NCBI GenBank assembly: GCA_950106755.1
Contig: OX467082.1
Location: 5,394,001 to 5,458,000 of the forward strand
Origin: Climacium dendroides
Lineage: Eukaryota > Streptophyta > Bryopsida > Hypnales > Climaciaceae
Direction: 5' to 3'
Length of the DNA: 64,000 nt
The number at the start of each line of letters is the position of its first letter. Position 1 is the first letter of the stretch. The notes under the pieces were generated by a model, which was not told the origin of the DNA, did not search any database, and saw only the letters and a list, made by a program, of their open reading frames with translations. A program made the translations under genes and the position numbers. Shown here in pieces: positions 11,198 to 23,153 of this stretch.

Positions 11198-11785
11198 TTA
11201 ACCCCTAAAGTCCCATTGTCCCTACAAGGGATAAAATGGATTTTGGGCAAGCTCCTATGATCTCAATTTTTATTGAATTTTTTCAAAACTTTCCCATAAG
11301 ATAGAAAAAATTATGAGATTTTTGGGAATATAATTTTTATTTCAATTGGTGCCCGGAAGCAAAAGCTATGCCACAATAACCTCAAAAATGGAGGAGACTG
11401 GGCAGCAAAAAAAATCCACAAAAAATTGAAATAAAAATTTTAATATTTTTTTCTTGTAAATTATATTTTTTTGTAAATGGGAAGCTTTGATTCATTCCAT
11501 TTGGATTAAAGGTGTGAAAGTTATGGAGCTTCTTGTTTTGCAGGCAATTATAGCAACTTCTTGAAAGAAATTTATTTCTTTCACTTTAAATGCTAATATC
11601 TTTCAATTTATTTGGTCTAAAATCACAAAAAAAAATTATTACATGATCTAAGACAAGTGAAGAACAAGATCCTACAGTCAATTTTTTTTAAATATTTTAA
11701 AAATTTATTTTGTAGGTGAACGTAGCAAAAGTGGTAGTTTAAAGTGGTTTTGACACAAAAATGGCCTTGGGACTTTAGGGGTTAA
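11198..11785 (+). mobile_element. Non-autonomous TTAA-type DNA element, family A copy 2, with perfect terminal inverted repeats
   Basis: The first 18 bases are TTAACCCCTAAAGTCCCA (11,198-11,215) and the last 18 are the exact reverse complement, TGGGACTTTAGGGGTTAA (11,768-11,785). Treating TTAA as the duplicated target leaves 14-bp perfect inverted ends beginning CCCC. The interior is homologous to 2,929-3,794 and 43,345-44,145 but lacks about 350 bp of the middle, so it is an internal-deletion derivative. No open frame of note. TTAA target plus CCC-type ends is the signature of piggyBac-type elements (Sola3 also uses TTAA); assignment to either is inference because no transposase is present. 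Confidence 0.75.
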
Positions 11786-12822
11786 CAACAACAATTTTTG
11801 GAAGTTTTGGTACCAAAAAAGTGGAACTTGGAGTCCTATGTTGGACTTAGGAACTTTACTATAGAGACCCAAGTTGGATTCTAAATCTCAATTGTTATTT
11901 TGAATATAAAATGAAAAAAACCCCACCATTTGGAGCATCTTCATGTTTTTAAATTTTGTTCTAATTTGTCCAATGCAAATTTGATGTTGAAAGTACTTGC
12001 AATTGGGTTTTTGACTTCTTAACCCAAATTTGGGGCACTTAATTGCTACATAATATTCTACATAAAACAAGTTGGGACTTTAAATTTGGACTTTGGCTTT
12101 TACACTATGAAGCCCCAAGTCCAATATTTGATATTTCCATTGATGATATTTATATCAGAGAACGTTTACCTAAATTGAAATATAAAAAAATTCGGCAGTG
12201 ATAACATCATAAGAAGGAAAAAAATAAATAAAAATAATCGAATGTGTTAGTGTTTGTAATGTCTCTTCCTTCATCATTGCCAACATAATTGTAAAAATAA
12301 ATAAAATGAAAATATACATTGATATCCCTTCCTTCCAATGGTTGTGTGCAACAATGCAAAGACCTAATTTTTATTATAAGCATTCTACAACCTAAGGAAG
12401 TTGAAATTTGGCCTTGCACAACTTTAAAAATTGGGACTTGGGACGTAAAGGGGGCCAAGGTCTCATAAAGAAGCCTGGGTATTTCGAATCGATGGACGAA
12501 CAGAATCGTTATCATCCATGGATGATAATATCGACGGTCCAGGTACTCCGACGACGGAGCGCTTCCGCCTACGAGATCTGCAATTTTTCACTTCATGTGT
12601 GCTGGAGTCTGGATCTTGCATAAGTCGTTAGAATTTTTGCTTTCAACAAGGTGCGAATTGCGCCACCCTAGGACTTTGCGAACGATGCAGAAGCATTGAG
12701 CAGTGCAGACCCACTCCAGAGAGCGAATTTGGCCCTAGATCATGTAACACTGGAACTCTGCGCCCGGGATAAATCCGAGGAAAGGCTCAAACCCTGCGGG
12801 ATTGTACAGATTCACCATTTGG
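11786..12822. other. AT-rich intergenic DNA and upstream region of the phosphatase gene
   Basis: From 11,786 to about 12,480 the sequence is AT-rich repeat-like DNA with recurring 'ttgggactt' and 'gccccaagtcc' motifs but no clear element boundaries. From about 12,480 the composition becomes more balanced and probably includes promoter and 5' UTR of the following gene. Confidence 0.4.
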
Positions 12823-15697
12823 ATGGGCGCTCGCAGCATGAATTTGCCATGGCCGCCATCTGCAGCATGCCCGTTCTTGTTCCTGTTGGCCGTCTGGGGG
12901 ATCAGCTTATTGTCCTCCGAATCTTTGCTCGTATGCGCTGTGCAATCTGTACCCACCAAGCTGCGGTTTAACCCTGACGGGACGTTTAAAATTCTGCAGG
13001 TACTGTAGATTTTAGGGTATGAGTGAATGTCATGTGAATTTGAGATTTTCTTTGCAATTCGAGCATTTTCAGTAGACCGTGAAGATTTTTATGAAAGTGT
13101 TGTTTTGAAGTCGTCGTATTAGAGTGCGAGATTGTGCGGTGGAATTTTAGATTCTACATCAACACCATTTCAGGAATCGTTTGTTGTCTGTTCGTAGTGA
13201 ATGGTGCTCTGAACATGGATGTAGAATTTGTATCTAGGATCTTCGGCAGGGTTTTAGGTTTAACTCCTAATGGGCCATGCATTCGTGATTATTATGCGAC
13301 CGATTTGCTTGTGAAAATGATAGAATTCAGATGAGGGAAGAAATTTAATTACTATAATCAGTGAAGTGCATTGTATTTGTGATTAAATGTCTTTTTTTAA
13401 AATTGAATAAAAGAAAGTCTTCATATGTCCCTCTCAAGGCTGCCAGAAAACATGAGGAGCAATTTGGGCTTCTTGGTCCTTTAGGGATTCTTGCAATGTG
13501 CAATCGTTACCTAGTGAGAGTTCATGCATTCTTGTGTGGATTTGTAAGCTGTAGTACTCTGATTTTGATTGATGTGAGAGTGCAGATTGCTGACATGCAC
13601 TACGGCAATGGAGCCCAAACCCCATGCCAGGATTTGACTCCTAAGGAACTGCGGACATGCTCGGATGTGAATACCACGCTCTTCATTCAACAGCTTCTGT
13701 CATCTGAAAAACCAGATCTCGTCGTCTTCACAGGTGCGATTGCTTTTGGGGGGAAGGGCGTCATCTCATAAGATCCCCCTATTAGTTTCACTAAGGTACT
13801 AATGATAAGTTAATGCTAAAATAAATGGAACATCAGATCAATATTTTATGATGCCAGGTGTGTTACCTATGCTTAGCAATCTCTTTGTGGATCTATGAAT
13901 AGGAGACAACATCGACTTTGATGCAAACAACGCCACGACATCGATGGATGAAGCATTCAAACCGGTGATTGATGCCAAAATACCCTGGGCTGCAGTTTTG
14001 GGCAACCATGACCACGAATCCAGTCTTCCCAGAGAAGACGTAATGAACTACTTGACCAAAATGGAGTATTCCCTTTCTCAAGTGTTGAATCCGAGCATGG
14101 AGTCTCTTTTGGGCCAACAAGGTAGCCAAACTCCTATCCAGGTCAATGGTGTTGGAAACTACTACCTCCAGGTGTTTGGTCCACAAGGCCTGGGGTCTGA
14201 TAACACAAGCTTACTGAACCTTTATTTTCTCGACACTGGAGCGTACTCAAATATCTCTCGTGTGGGTGGTTACGACTGGATTCGCGCCAGTCAGATACTG
14301 TGGTATCACCTCCTTGCAGCTAAGCTTCGGGTGGGTTGTGCTTGCATTAGCCCTCAAAAGACTTGAATTCAGTCTCATGCTTTTAGCAGTTTTGATTAGG
14401 TCATGTGGGGATTTTCTTTTTGTAAAATTTTATTTATATTTTACCAACACATAAAATTTTCTTCACTGATTCTGGTGATATGAAATTTGCTTCCATCTGA
14501 ATTGTATTTTTCACAATGTGATCCATCGAATTGGTCATATGAAATTCAAGAATCCTTGGTCTTTTAGAAGTTAGAATATGAACGAACAAATTGTGTTCGT
14601 GTTGGAGGAAGAATACCACAGGTTTCTGAAAATCCGAAGTGTATACTTTCTTATTTGTTTTTCTAGTGATGATCTGACTCTCAATTGCAGGAGTCAGCAC
14701 CTGAGGCATCAACTCCAACGCCTGCTCTCGCCTACTTCCATATTCCAATTCCTGAATACGATTCTGTACTCAAGGATCCATCGAAGATTCTTGGTGAGAA
14801 ACATGAGGCCGTTCTCTCTCCTTTGATAAACTCGGGTTTTTTCACTTCACTTTTGCAAGCCGGAGATGTGAAAGCTACGTTTGCTGGACATGACCATACC
14901 AATGACTACTGTGGGGAGCTTATGGGTATCCATCTCTGCTATGGTGGTGGTGTTGGGTATCATGCTTATGGGTAAGCCATCAACTATTCCTTGTGTTGAT
15001 CAATTTTCTTGGTCTTACTGCTACCTGCTATTAAAGTACACTTGGCTCCCATGAAACGTATCGAAAACGCAAGCATGCTTACTCTTTACAAGCCATCAAC
15101 TTCACCAACCATTTCCTTGTTTCGATCTTCTTGCTGCTTCTAAAGTACACTTGGTTTCCACGGAAACGCAATAAGTGAGCTAGAAATTGGGCATGGCCAG
15201 TTTCGTCTTATATCGATTACGTAATATCTTACAATTCAACGTGCCTTTCTTCAAGGACTCATTTCCGGTGACTTACCATTTTGCCACTAATCATTCTGCT
15301 GTGGTTTATCCGGCGCAGCAAAGTGGGATGGTCTCGACGAGCTCGAGTCGTGGAGGCCTCTCTCAAGACCAAGAAGGGGCTTGCAAAAACCACTCAAGGG
15401 ATTTTCACCTGGAAGCAGCTGGATGACTCCAAAATGAGTAAAATAGACCCGCAAATTTTGTACAATGCTAATGCGCCGAAATGGACCTTCGGGATGAAAA
15501 ACAGTGTAGGGGGATTGAGCCCCATCTTGCTTGTCTTGGTGACATTGGTTATAACAGCATGCTCGTCATGTCTGTTTAACACTTTGTATGCGAAGTATAG
15601 GAGGAAAGTGGGAGTCAGTGAATATTCTCATGTTACCGAAGATATTCCTTTAGAGAGCAATTACCCCATTGATTCTGATAACTCTGATGATGACTGA
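12823..15697 (+). CDS. Metallophosphoesterase of the PAP28/29 group (probable purple acid phosphatase 29-like), five exons, C-terminal membrane anchor
   Basis: Exons are 12,823-12,999, 13,586-13,733, 13,903-14,330, 14,691-14,971 and 15,319-15,697; introns are GT/AG and phases agree (470 residues). The calcineurin-like metal-binding motifs are present: IADMHYG (60-66), FTGDN (107-111), GNHDHES (142-148), YFHIPIPEY (266-274) and AGHDHTND (316-323). The late block GWSRRARVV is also typical of plant PAP28/29-like proteins, some of which are annotated as 'probable inactive'. A hydrophobic N-terminus after an early ATG gives a signal peptide; a second ATG at 12,838 is an equally good start (465 aa). 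The protein ends with a hydrophobic segment (about 412-431), basic residues (YAKYRRK) and an acidic Asp/Ser tail ending DSDNSDDD. I infer a secretory-pathway phosphoesterase anchored by this segment. The substrate is not evident. Confidence 0.9.
14973..15173 (+). repeat. Tandem duplication inside the fourth intron of the phosphatase gene
   Basis: Two diverged units (about 14,973-15,068 and 15,090-15,173) share AAGCCATCAACT, TTCCTTGT, TAAAGTACACTTGG and GAAACG in order. It is entirely intronic, between the exon ending at 14,971 and the exon starting at 15,319. Confidence 0.65.
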
Positions 15698-16967
15698 CTA
15701 ACGTCGCTTTTATTTGTAAAGCTTTGTACATTTGAAACCAGGGCGCTGAACTGGAATGGATTCGTAAATAATGTGTACGTGCCTCCTGTTACGTCGCTGT
15801 TCTTGATTCATTGGTTATCTTGGTTGCTGCCCAAAAAAGCCATGATACGTCAGATTGGATGTTACAGAACCTGTGAGCCCTGGGACAAAGGGGAGACACT
15901 TCAGGAGACGCTTTCAATCCATTTGCTATCAACAGTTGATTCCCGGACCGTATGTACCCCATAATATGTGGTGCATTGCATTATTAGAGTCTCATAAGGG
16001 TTGCATAGCTTCTGGGTTGACAACAACTGTTGCAAAACGTAGAGTGGATAGGACATCGAAGGATCTCGCAGAGGTCTCCTATGAGGAAGGCAAGGAGGCC
16101 AAAACCTGTTACTGAGCAGAGGTAAGTCCAAGTCTGGCAAGCCTCTCTTGCCAACTCACGCATTTGAACGGCAATAATCAAGCTCACAAGTTGTAGTAAG
16201 TTAACGACTTTTTACTGCGAGTATAGGTCGTAGATTTGGAAGGACCGCCTGATGATGAATATGATGAGCAGCTCTGTGTAGCTTGCTGTTGGGTTGTCAT
16301 CACCCCTCACTGACCCCTGTAAAAATTTGTAACAGGTAAGATCCGGATACCAATTTTATTCTCTTCCTATAGAATCGACATTTCAGCTGCCTACTAATCA
16401 CGACCCTCTTCTCTCTACGTGGCTTTCAAAATAAGGTGGGCATCCTACCTGTCATTGAAGTATAGGAATGTGTTTTTATGCCATTAGATTCTAAATAGGT
16501 GGATGCAAGATGATCGGTGCAGTAAAAAAATCGTTTGATTAAAGTGACTTATGGTTGTATTCTCAATCCGCAATGTCGTGTGGCAGGTGCATAATTAAGT
16601 GCATTCCAAGTTGGAAAATGAAGGCCTTGAAGGTGACCGAGGCAGTACAAACAAGCGGAGGACTACTGGTAAACGACCAAACCTGAGCCCCAGTGGTTGT
16701 GAAACTCGTGTACACACCAACACAAGCTGAGAACCCGGCGTGCACACGGGAACTGACCCGTTCCCCACCCACTGATAAAGACTCGCGTGCACAAGTTGGA
16801 AGTTGATAATTCTGTTGAGCCAACCACCGGAAGTTTGCATGGGCGGCGTCCACTCAAGAAGAGAGAGTGGCGTCCAAGTGAGACGTCAGTTGTGAGGAGA
16901 GACGACGGAGTTTGCGTTTTCCTTCGACGGAGTTGTCGTCCCATCGTTGGGAGAGCAACCCGAGGCT
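15698..16967. other. Intergenic region between phosphatase and XTH genes
   Basis: This should hold the 3' UTR of the phosphatase and the promoter/5' UTR of the XTH. Short open frames on both strands overlap each other and show no family similarity. No repeat boundary was recognised. Confidence 0.45.
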
Positions 16968-19900
16968 ATGGCTCTCTCCCACTCCATGCCACTGCTGGTG
17001 TTGGTGCTTGCATTTGTGGGCTTGCAGGGATGTGTAACTGGCCGCCCCTTGAGCAGCAGCACCACCAATACCTTCACGCCGTTTCAATACTCCAAGTTTC
17101 AGAAGAATTTCTTCGTGGCTTGGTCGGAGTCCAATGTTGCAGCTGTGGATGGCGGCCACACCCTGCAATTGAGCCTCAACCGAAAGTCAGGTGAGCTGCA
17201 GAAAAGCATGGCACAGTCTGTCCGTTCTCTTGTTTCCATAAATGATCAGTTGCCTGGGATCAACCAGAGGTTTGAGTTCGGAGCTTATCAACCAAAAATC
17301 AGAGCATGGCACAGTCTGTCCCCCCTCGATCATGGAGTTTTTCCTTTTTGTTCTTTTCTGTCTCCGTAAGTTTTTGATGTCTTGGGATCAGTCAGAGGTT
17401 TAAGCTTGGATCCAACAACCAGAAAATCGATGCTGACGGAAATCAAGTTCTTGAGTTGATGTTTTCAGCTACTTTCACAACTTATATCATTAAATATGTC
17501 CTTGACCGTGGCGTTCCAAAGTAAATCATGTCTGTTTTGTTCCATGTCTGCTGATTAAGGCTGCTCGGAGAAGTTATGGTGTCTGACATCTGTGTTATAT
17601 TCTCGTTTGGTAGTTATCAGTGATGCCAATCCTCTGGAATATGTGGAAGTGAGGTTTGAGATGGGTCTTGCCAATTATTTGGCAGTATCAAAGTAAATGC
17701 ACGCATCACTTTCTGCTCAGGCTGTTTTTTGTTCCATCTTTAAAATCCTCATTTTGAGAACTTTTTTCCAGAAAGCTATTAACTGTGTGGTAGCACCTCT
17801 TATCCAGGAATGAGGTTGGTGACTATTTGCCAGTCTCATGCAAAGCCTCCCGATCTGATGCAAGTGTGCTTCTTCGATGTACTGTACAGGAACGGCTGTG
17901 TCGTCCACCAACAAGTACCTATATGGGTACTTCCGAGCCTCAATCAAGCTAGTTTCAGGCAATTCCGCAGGCACAGTCACTGCGTTTTATGTAAGTGCAG
18001 AAACTTGGGGAGTTCCTCACAGACCTTCCAAAATACGTTTATTGAGTCTTATCTGCGTTGAAGCAGCCCTGACAGTTTATGTCCGTTAATGAGGGTGATT
18101 ATGAGATCGTGAAGTTGGCGTAATTCCTAGTGAGATCTTGACTATGGCGAACGAATCTCTCAAGTCTACTAGAACGGAAGGGAACCTTGTTTGGAGAACG
18201 GAGAGCCTCAAGAACATTTTCAACTGCTTGCCCCTTCCCGCCTGAAATGCCTACTATCTTGATACTGCCCAGGTTTCCATGTAAAGTACAAAATTTGGCC
18301 GAGTTGATGAATTCCACATAATAGAGTTACCGTTTTATTAGTGGATTTCATAGTATCTTTGGCGGTTCTTATCATTCGACAGAACTTACCATGTGGCTCT
18401 TACATTCTTCAATGACTTCTCCAATGCTGGGGTAACTGTTTTCGGCATTGAAAATTAATCTTCACGCTTTGTGATGATCCATGTTATCAATTGTGGGGAC
18501 TAGTTTTCGTCTAATTGGAAATTCAAGGAATATGGAGTTTCATAGTATCCAACACTTTTGCCCCCTCCTATTGATCCTCCCATTGCAATGTTGAACATCC
18601 TGCCCCTGAAACCTTCTAATGTGAGCACTTTGATTAACCAAAACTTACAGATTTGGTTGTCGAAGATTTAATGAAACGACTTTTCATTAACTCAAAGGTT
18701 ATCAAGTCCTTAGCTTTCGTAGCTACTGTTCTTCAACAGCCTGCCAAGTTACAACGCCTTCACTCTGGGTCTCACGACTGTTGATCATTGCAGCTGTCTT
18801 CGCAAGGCCACAACCATGACGAAGTGGATTTTGAGTTTCTTGGCAACGTGACGGGGGAGCCTTACATTCTCCAAACCAACGTGTACGCCAGTGGCATTGG
18901 CAACCGAGAGCAGCGGATCTATCTCTGGTTTGACCCGAGATCCGAGTTTCACACGTACAGCGTCATCTGGAACAACAAATCTGTCTCGTAAGCTCTCACT
19001 TCTTAACATTCAGTGCTGTGATTAGAAATGCTTTAATTTCTTTATGGTAGAGGATGCTTTTTTCCGTCCACGTATGCAAGGGAATGCTTTCATTGGGAGA
19101 TCACTTTGGGAATTTCAAGAGCCAAACTCTGTTGAGATCAAATTGTTTTCTCGCTCACTGTATTGGATGATTTCTTACTCAATCATTCAAACATGGGGAG
19201 GTCGTGTACACCACTGAAAGGAAAGTACTAGACAACCCCCTGTTTTCGATTCACAGATGAGTGGCCATAGACAATATTAGCCACGTCGTGATTTCTTACG
19301 TCCAGTTGTTGCTACTTGAAGGCTAACTAGGTGTTATTTGGAGAGAGTAGTCGTTGTCGGTATAGGAGACTGGATCAGGCCCATAACGATTTTTGTATCC
19401 TCTACCTGACTTGCCAAAGTCTTTTTCAGAATAATGTTTCTGGCATTGCATGGATCAGCATGCTATTATCGTGGACTGTTGCAAGAGTGGCCGTCAATTA
19501 GTGCATGAGGATAAGAGTTGCTTGTTGGTAACAGAGGTTGGCACAGGAGCCGTAAACAAGTCTTCTCTTGTCTTCTCCCTAACTGAATGTATTTGGGGAG
19601 TAGGGATTGATGGGGAGCGTGATGTTTTTATGGGGTGTGGCAGCATGTACGTGGACGACGTGTTGATCAGGGTGTTCCAAAACAACGAAGCGCATGGGTA
19701 CCCATACTTGAGCCAGCAGCCCATGGGCATGTACTCCAGCATCTTCGACGCCTCGCAGTGGGCCACACGCGGTGGCCGTGTGAAGATCGACTTCCAGCAC
19801 GCCCCTTTCCTCGCGCATTTCTCCAATTTCACTCTGGATGCCTGCCCCGTGGACAGCCCCGCCTCCGTTCAGCAAATTGCCGAGTCCCCTTGCGCTACTC

Positions 19901-20705
19901 CTACTTCCTGTAAGCTCCCTTGCACCCTCTCAATTGGCTTGAATAGGAATTCCCGACACCTTTGTTTGCAAAATTGAACTCCAATTGAGCAAGTGAGAGC
20001 TTCTCAAGACACGTGAAAGTTTATCGAAGCTTTTAAGTTAGCTTGATTTTTGAGTTGGCATGACTATGCTCTAACGCATACTGCTGATTAGTTGCCATGC
20101 CACTAATATGTTTTCTTCCTCTTTTTCTATGGCCCTGGCCTGTCGGTAATTGTGTCAAATTGTAAGGTTGATGATACTGAATTGTTAGGGACCTGATCCT
20201 GTCTTTTATTGCCTGATCCCTGTTACCAATGGTAACCCTTCTCGTCCAATCAACACTTGCTTGGCCTTCAATTCAGCAACCCTTGGGTGTAAGAAATCAT
20301 CACTTAGATAAAGTGGTCGATCTTCCAGGGAAATCACACTCCCAAATACTGCTTGAAATGCTTACAGTTGGACGGAAAGAGTGTCCTCTACCGACCTTAC
20401 ACCACGTGATTCTCACATCCATAGTGATTGGCTGCTTTCGAAACTTACAGCCTGATAATTTTATCACCCATAGAAGATTATGTGCTCAAGGAAGTTAAAT
20501 AATCGCTACTGATTGTTGTCTGATGTTGTGGGGGTGGATTTTTGTTGCAGCAAATTGGTGGAATGCCGAGTGGTTTCGCTCCATACCTGCGAGTCGCGTG
20601 GGGCAGATGCGTTGGGTGAAAGACAATTTCCTGGTGTACGATTACTGCGCCGACAGGGAACGTTACCCTGTTGTTCCATTTGAGTGCGCAGCTCCGCTCC
20701 ATTAA
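16968..20705 (+). CDS. Xyloglucan endotransglucosylase/hydrolase (GH16), five exons
   Basis: Exons are 16,968-17,190, 17,890-17,990, 18,794-18,987, 19,644-19,909 and 20,551-20,705, giving 312 residues with consistent phases. The start ATG opens a signal peptide ([20 protein letters not shown]). The catalytic signature [10 protein letters not shown] lies at residues 116-125, with nucleophile E118, D120 and acid/base E122. An N-glycosylation sequon, NVT, follows at 126-128, as is usual in XTHs. Later come NLWFDP-like [17 protein letters not shown], the strand [10 protein letters not shown], and [13 protein letters not shown]. The C-terminal XET extension contains [21 protein letters not shown] and paired cysteines. 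The enzyme cuts and rejoins (or hydrolyses) xyloglucan in the cell wall. Whether transferase or hydrolase activity dominates cannot be read from the sequence. Upstream TTG codons could extend the frame but lack an ATG. Confidence 0.93.
17203..17430 (+). repeat. Direct repeats in the first intron of the XTH gene
   Basis: GCATGGCACAGTCTGTC occurs twice (about 17,205 and 17,306). A longer diverged pair beginning TGGGATCA, continuing CAGAGGTTT and ending CAACAACC or TCAACC, also occurs (about 17,256 and 17,382). It lies within intron 1 and has no coding role. Confidence 0.6.
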
Positions 20706-21736
20706 GTGTCAGCAAAAACATTAAGCTGTAAGCAGCCTGGTCGTGGTACGAGTAGCTGTGCTCCACGAAGCTTAGAATTCTTGTAGATTGAATTACACTT
20801 GTTGGGGCACTCTTTATAAACCTGGATTGCAGGTAGTATAGTTGCTTGATATGACTCAGGTGTAATTGATTCTTTCCTCTCTTCAAAAATTATGCACTCT
20901 GTGGAGGGTGGATCAGCTGTGATTGAATGGATTTGATAATACTCTAGAGCCGGGAGGGTCGAGAGCATTATGTCTAAGTGTAATAGTTCATCACAAACGT
21001 CCATATCTGTTCTTTTTGCAAATCTAAGGGTGTAGAAAGAGGGGATATGTTATGAGTTATAACGCTTTTATGACTATCCGATGGAATGGCAACAAATCTG
21101 CCTTGAAAATTGGACTTGGCATTATGGGTAGTGCACCTTTTCAACTGTTGCTTTAAAATAAACCCATTACCAAAAAATCAGTAACAACTAGCAACAATAC
21201 AATGAGAGAATCAATAACATTTAGCAACTATACAATGAGAGGTTTTGTCCCTTTTGAGCCTTTGCGGTATAAAATTTCAATGAATATAAGTTCATGTGTG
21301 TATATGTGTTTATAATTTTTTTTAAAATTTTTGACATTTAAAAACTGACAATGATCTCCCTCCTTGGGATCTATCTACATCAATACTCATTAGACTGTGA
21401 AAAATTTACATGGTTCTTATTTGTCAAGGCTAATTTATTGATAAAAATTCTTACTACATGATGTTTTTACATAGCTTAATTTGTATATATTAAAGTATGT
21501 AGCATTTCATGGACCCTACAATAGCCCTAGGTATTATATAAAATTTACCCCCTTTAAATTAAATGGACCTTACCTTTTAACTTATGTAGTTTTTTAAAAA
21601 ATTGATAGTAATCTCCCTAGAAAGTCATAACATTCTCTTTTGCTTGATATATTCCTTTATACAAATTTTTCCCACAAAATTTACAAATCAACAATCATTC
21701 ATGATATTGAGGCCTTAAAATGACTAAAGTCTTTAA
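20706..21736. other. Intergenic: XTH 3' flank, then AT-rich DNA
   Basis: Up to about 21,030 this is probable XTH 3' UTR and flank. From about 21,130 it becomes AT-rich with no gene and no clear element end. Confidence 0.45.
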
Positions 21737-22410
21737 CCTCTAAGTGCCCGAGGCCTTTTCTAAGCTTCTTGCAATTTGCTTTAATTTGAACAAAAAGTCA
21801 ACATTTTGATAAGTTGTATCAAATTTTTTTTAATTGTCACCATAAAATTTCAAACTAAACATGTTAGAGATCATATAGAAAAAAGAAAACACAACAATAT
21901 CACTTATAGATTAGAATTTGTTGATCAAATAATGTTGCAGTTTTTAACACCTTCATGATCAAACATTATATGATCATGAAGGTGTTAAAACTGCAAAAGT
22001 GATTTGAAGTCTTTCAATCTTCTTTTCACATGTCAAATCTAAAAAGTTCATCACTAAAAAAATATGAGGATAAAGCATTTAACATGCATAAACCCAATCA
22101 ATTTATGGTTTCTCAAAATCTATTCTACAATTTTTTTTAAATGAATTTTTAATGTGATTTTTCCTCCAAAATCTAGTGTATTTGAGGCACATTATTTTTC
22201 ATGAGCCCTCAATACTATAGAAAGTCAAGATTACAACGGACACCTTGCACAAAATCATAAATAGGAAAATCATAATCAATCATTTTCATAGTCTGGGTTT
22301 TATGTTAAAACTACACTTCAAAAAGAATTTTTCGAAAATATAAACTACTCAAAATAACAACATGGTTAGGTTTTATTTAACTTCAAAGTGTCACCTTGGG
22401 CATTCAAGGG
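21737..22410 (+). repeat. TTAA-bounded non-coding element, family E
   Basis: The left edge is TTAA (21,733-21,736) followed by CCTCTAAGTGCCCGAGG. The right edge is CCTTGGGCATTCAAGGG followed by TTAC (22,411-22,414). Reverse-complementing the right end gives 12 of 17 matches to the left end, so these are decayed terminal inverted repeats of the same form as the perfect pair at 11,198/11,785. It is 674 bp with no coding capacity and contains a near-perfect 24-bp hairpin (21,937-21,994). Confidence 0.6.
21937..21994. repeat. Near-perfect short hairpin
   Basis: The left arm begins GCAGTTTTTAACACC and ends CATGATCA (21,937-21,961). The right arm begins TGATCATGAAGG and ends AAAACTGC (21,971-21,994). 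The stem is about 24 bp with a single one-base length difference and a 9-base loop. It sits inside the TTAA-bounded element and would fold stably as RNA. Confidence 0.8.
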
Positions 22411-22414
22411 TTAC

Positions 22415-23054
22415 TTTTCGATCAATTAGCACACGTGCACATCTTCAGCCCTCTTGAAGGAAAGTGCACCTTCAGGTCTCTCGTGCCATCGCTAGACTGA
22501 AAGCCCCGCATTGGAGACTCTCTCTTAATCAACTGTGGCGAGATTGCGAGTAGAATTCAGATTGGCGAAGAGTGCGGTAGCATTGGACTTCAATGTTCGG
22601 GTCACGCACCGACCGCGGTCGATTGCATCCACGAGTAAGGCTCCGCTTCTAATGCGACCTCTTCTGTTGGTTCTGAGGCTTTGTTTCACTTCTGCGTTTT
22701 GGGTTCCCCGCAATTTCAGATTATCCCGTCTTGGGAGTGAGAACGACGTCGTGAATTGCAAGGATTTGGATACAGAAAATTGCTGCGGAGTTACAGACAG
22801 GAACTAAGTAAATCATGGAGATTCCACTTAAGTAAACTAAGGTCGAGCTTTGATTCAGCGATGTCGGATTGTCCTCTTCATGTCAATGCCATCCTCGTTG
22901 GAGACGGTGTAAGCGCAGTAATTGCGTTGCTTTACTACATTGGTCAATTGGAAATCTGGGGAGAACAGATTTTTAGGGTTCATTTCGGAAAGATTCCTGT
23001 CTGATGAGGTTTTGTGGGCTGGAATTCACAGACAAGGGAGAGACAGGGTCAGCC
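22415..23054. other. Upstream region of the peptidyl-tRNA hydrolase gene
   Basis: This is probable promoter and 5' UTR. Composition changes from AT-rich repeat to balanced at about 22,430. Open frames here lack family similarity. A spliced upstream coding exon cannot be excluded because the frame of the first recognised exon stays open back to 23,008. Confidence 0.4.
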
Positions 23055-23153
23055 ATGGCTAGCCCAAGCCCTAAACCCTGCCAGCTTACTGCCCGGGATG
23101 TTGATAGGGTTTTTGCTGGGGCTTTGGGTGGAGTTGCCCAAGGGTGGGTTTAG
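23055..23153 (+). promoter_or_regulatory. Upstream ORF overlapping the start of peptidyl-tRNA hydrolase 2
   Basis: An ATG in strong context (GCCATGG) opens a 32-codon frame, MASPSPKPCQLTARDV onward, ending TAG at 23,151. It overlaps, in another frame, the first in-frame ATG of the hydrolase (23,098, weaker context). If both are in the mRNA, the uORF should reduce main-frame initiation. Alternatively the real hydrolase start lies in an unrecognised upstream exon. Confidence 0.45.

Noticed and set aside
23055..23153. Calling the MASPSPKPCQ frame the true N-terminus of Pth2
   Set aside because: It stops at 23,151 and is out of frame with the Pth2 domain. The hydrophobic frame starting MLIGFLLG continues directly into the hydrolase exon and resembles the N-terminal segment of other Pth2 proteins.
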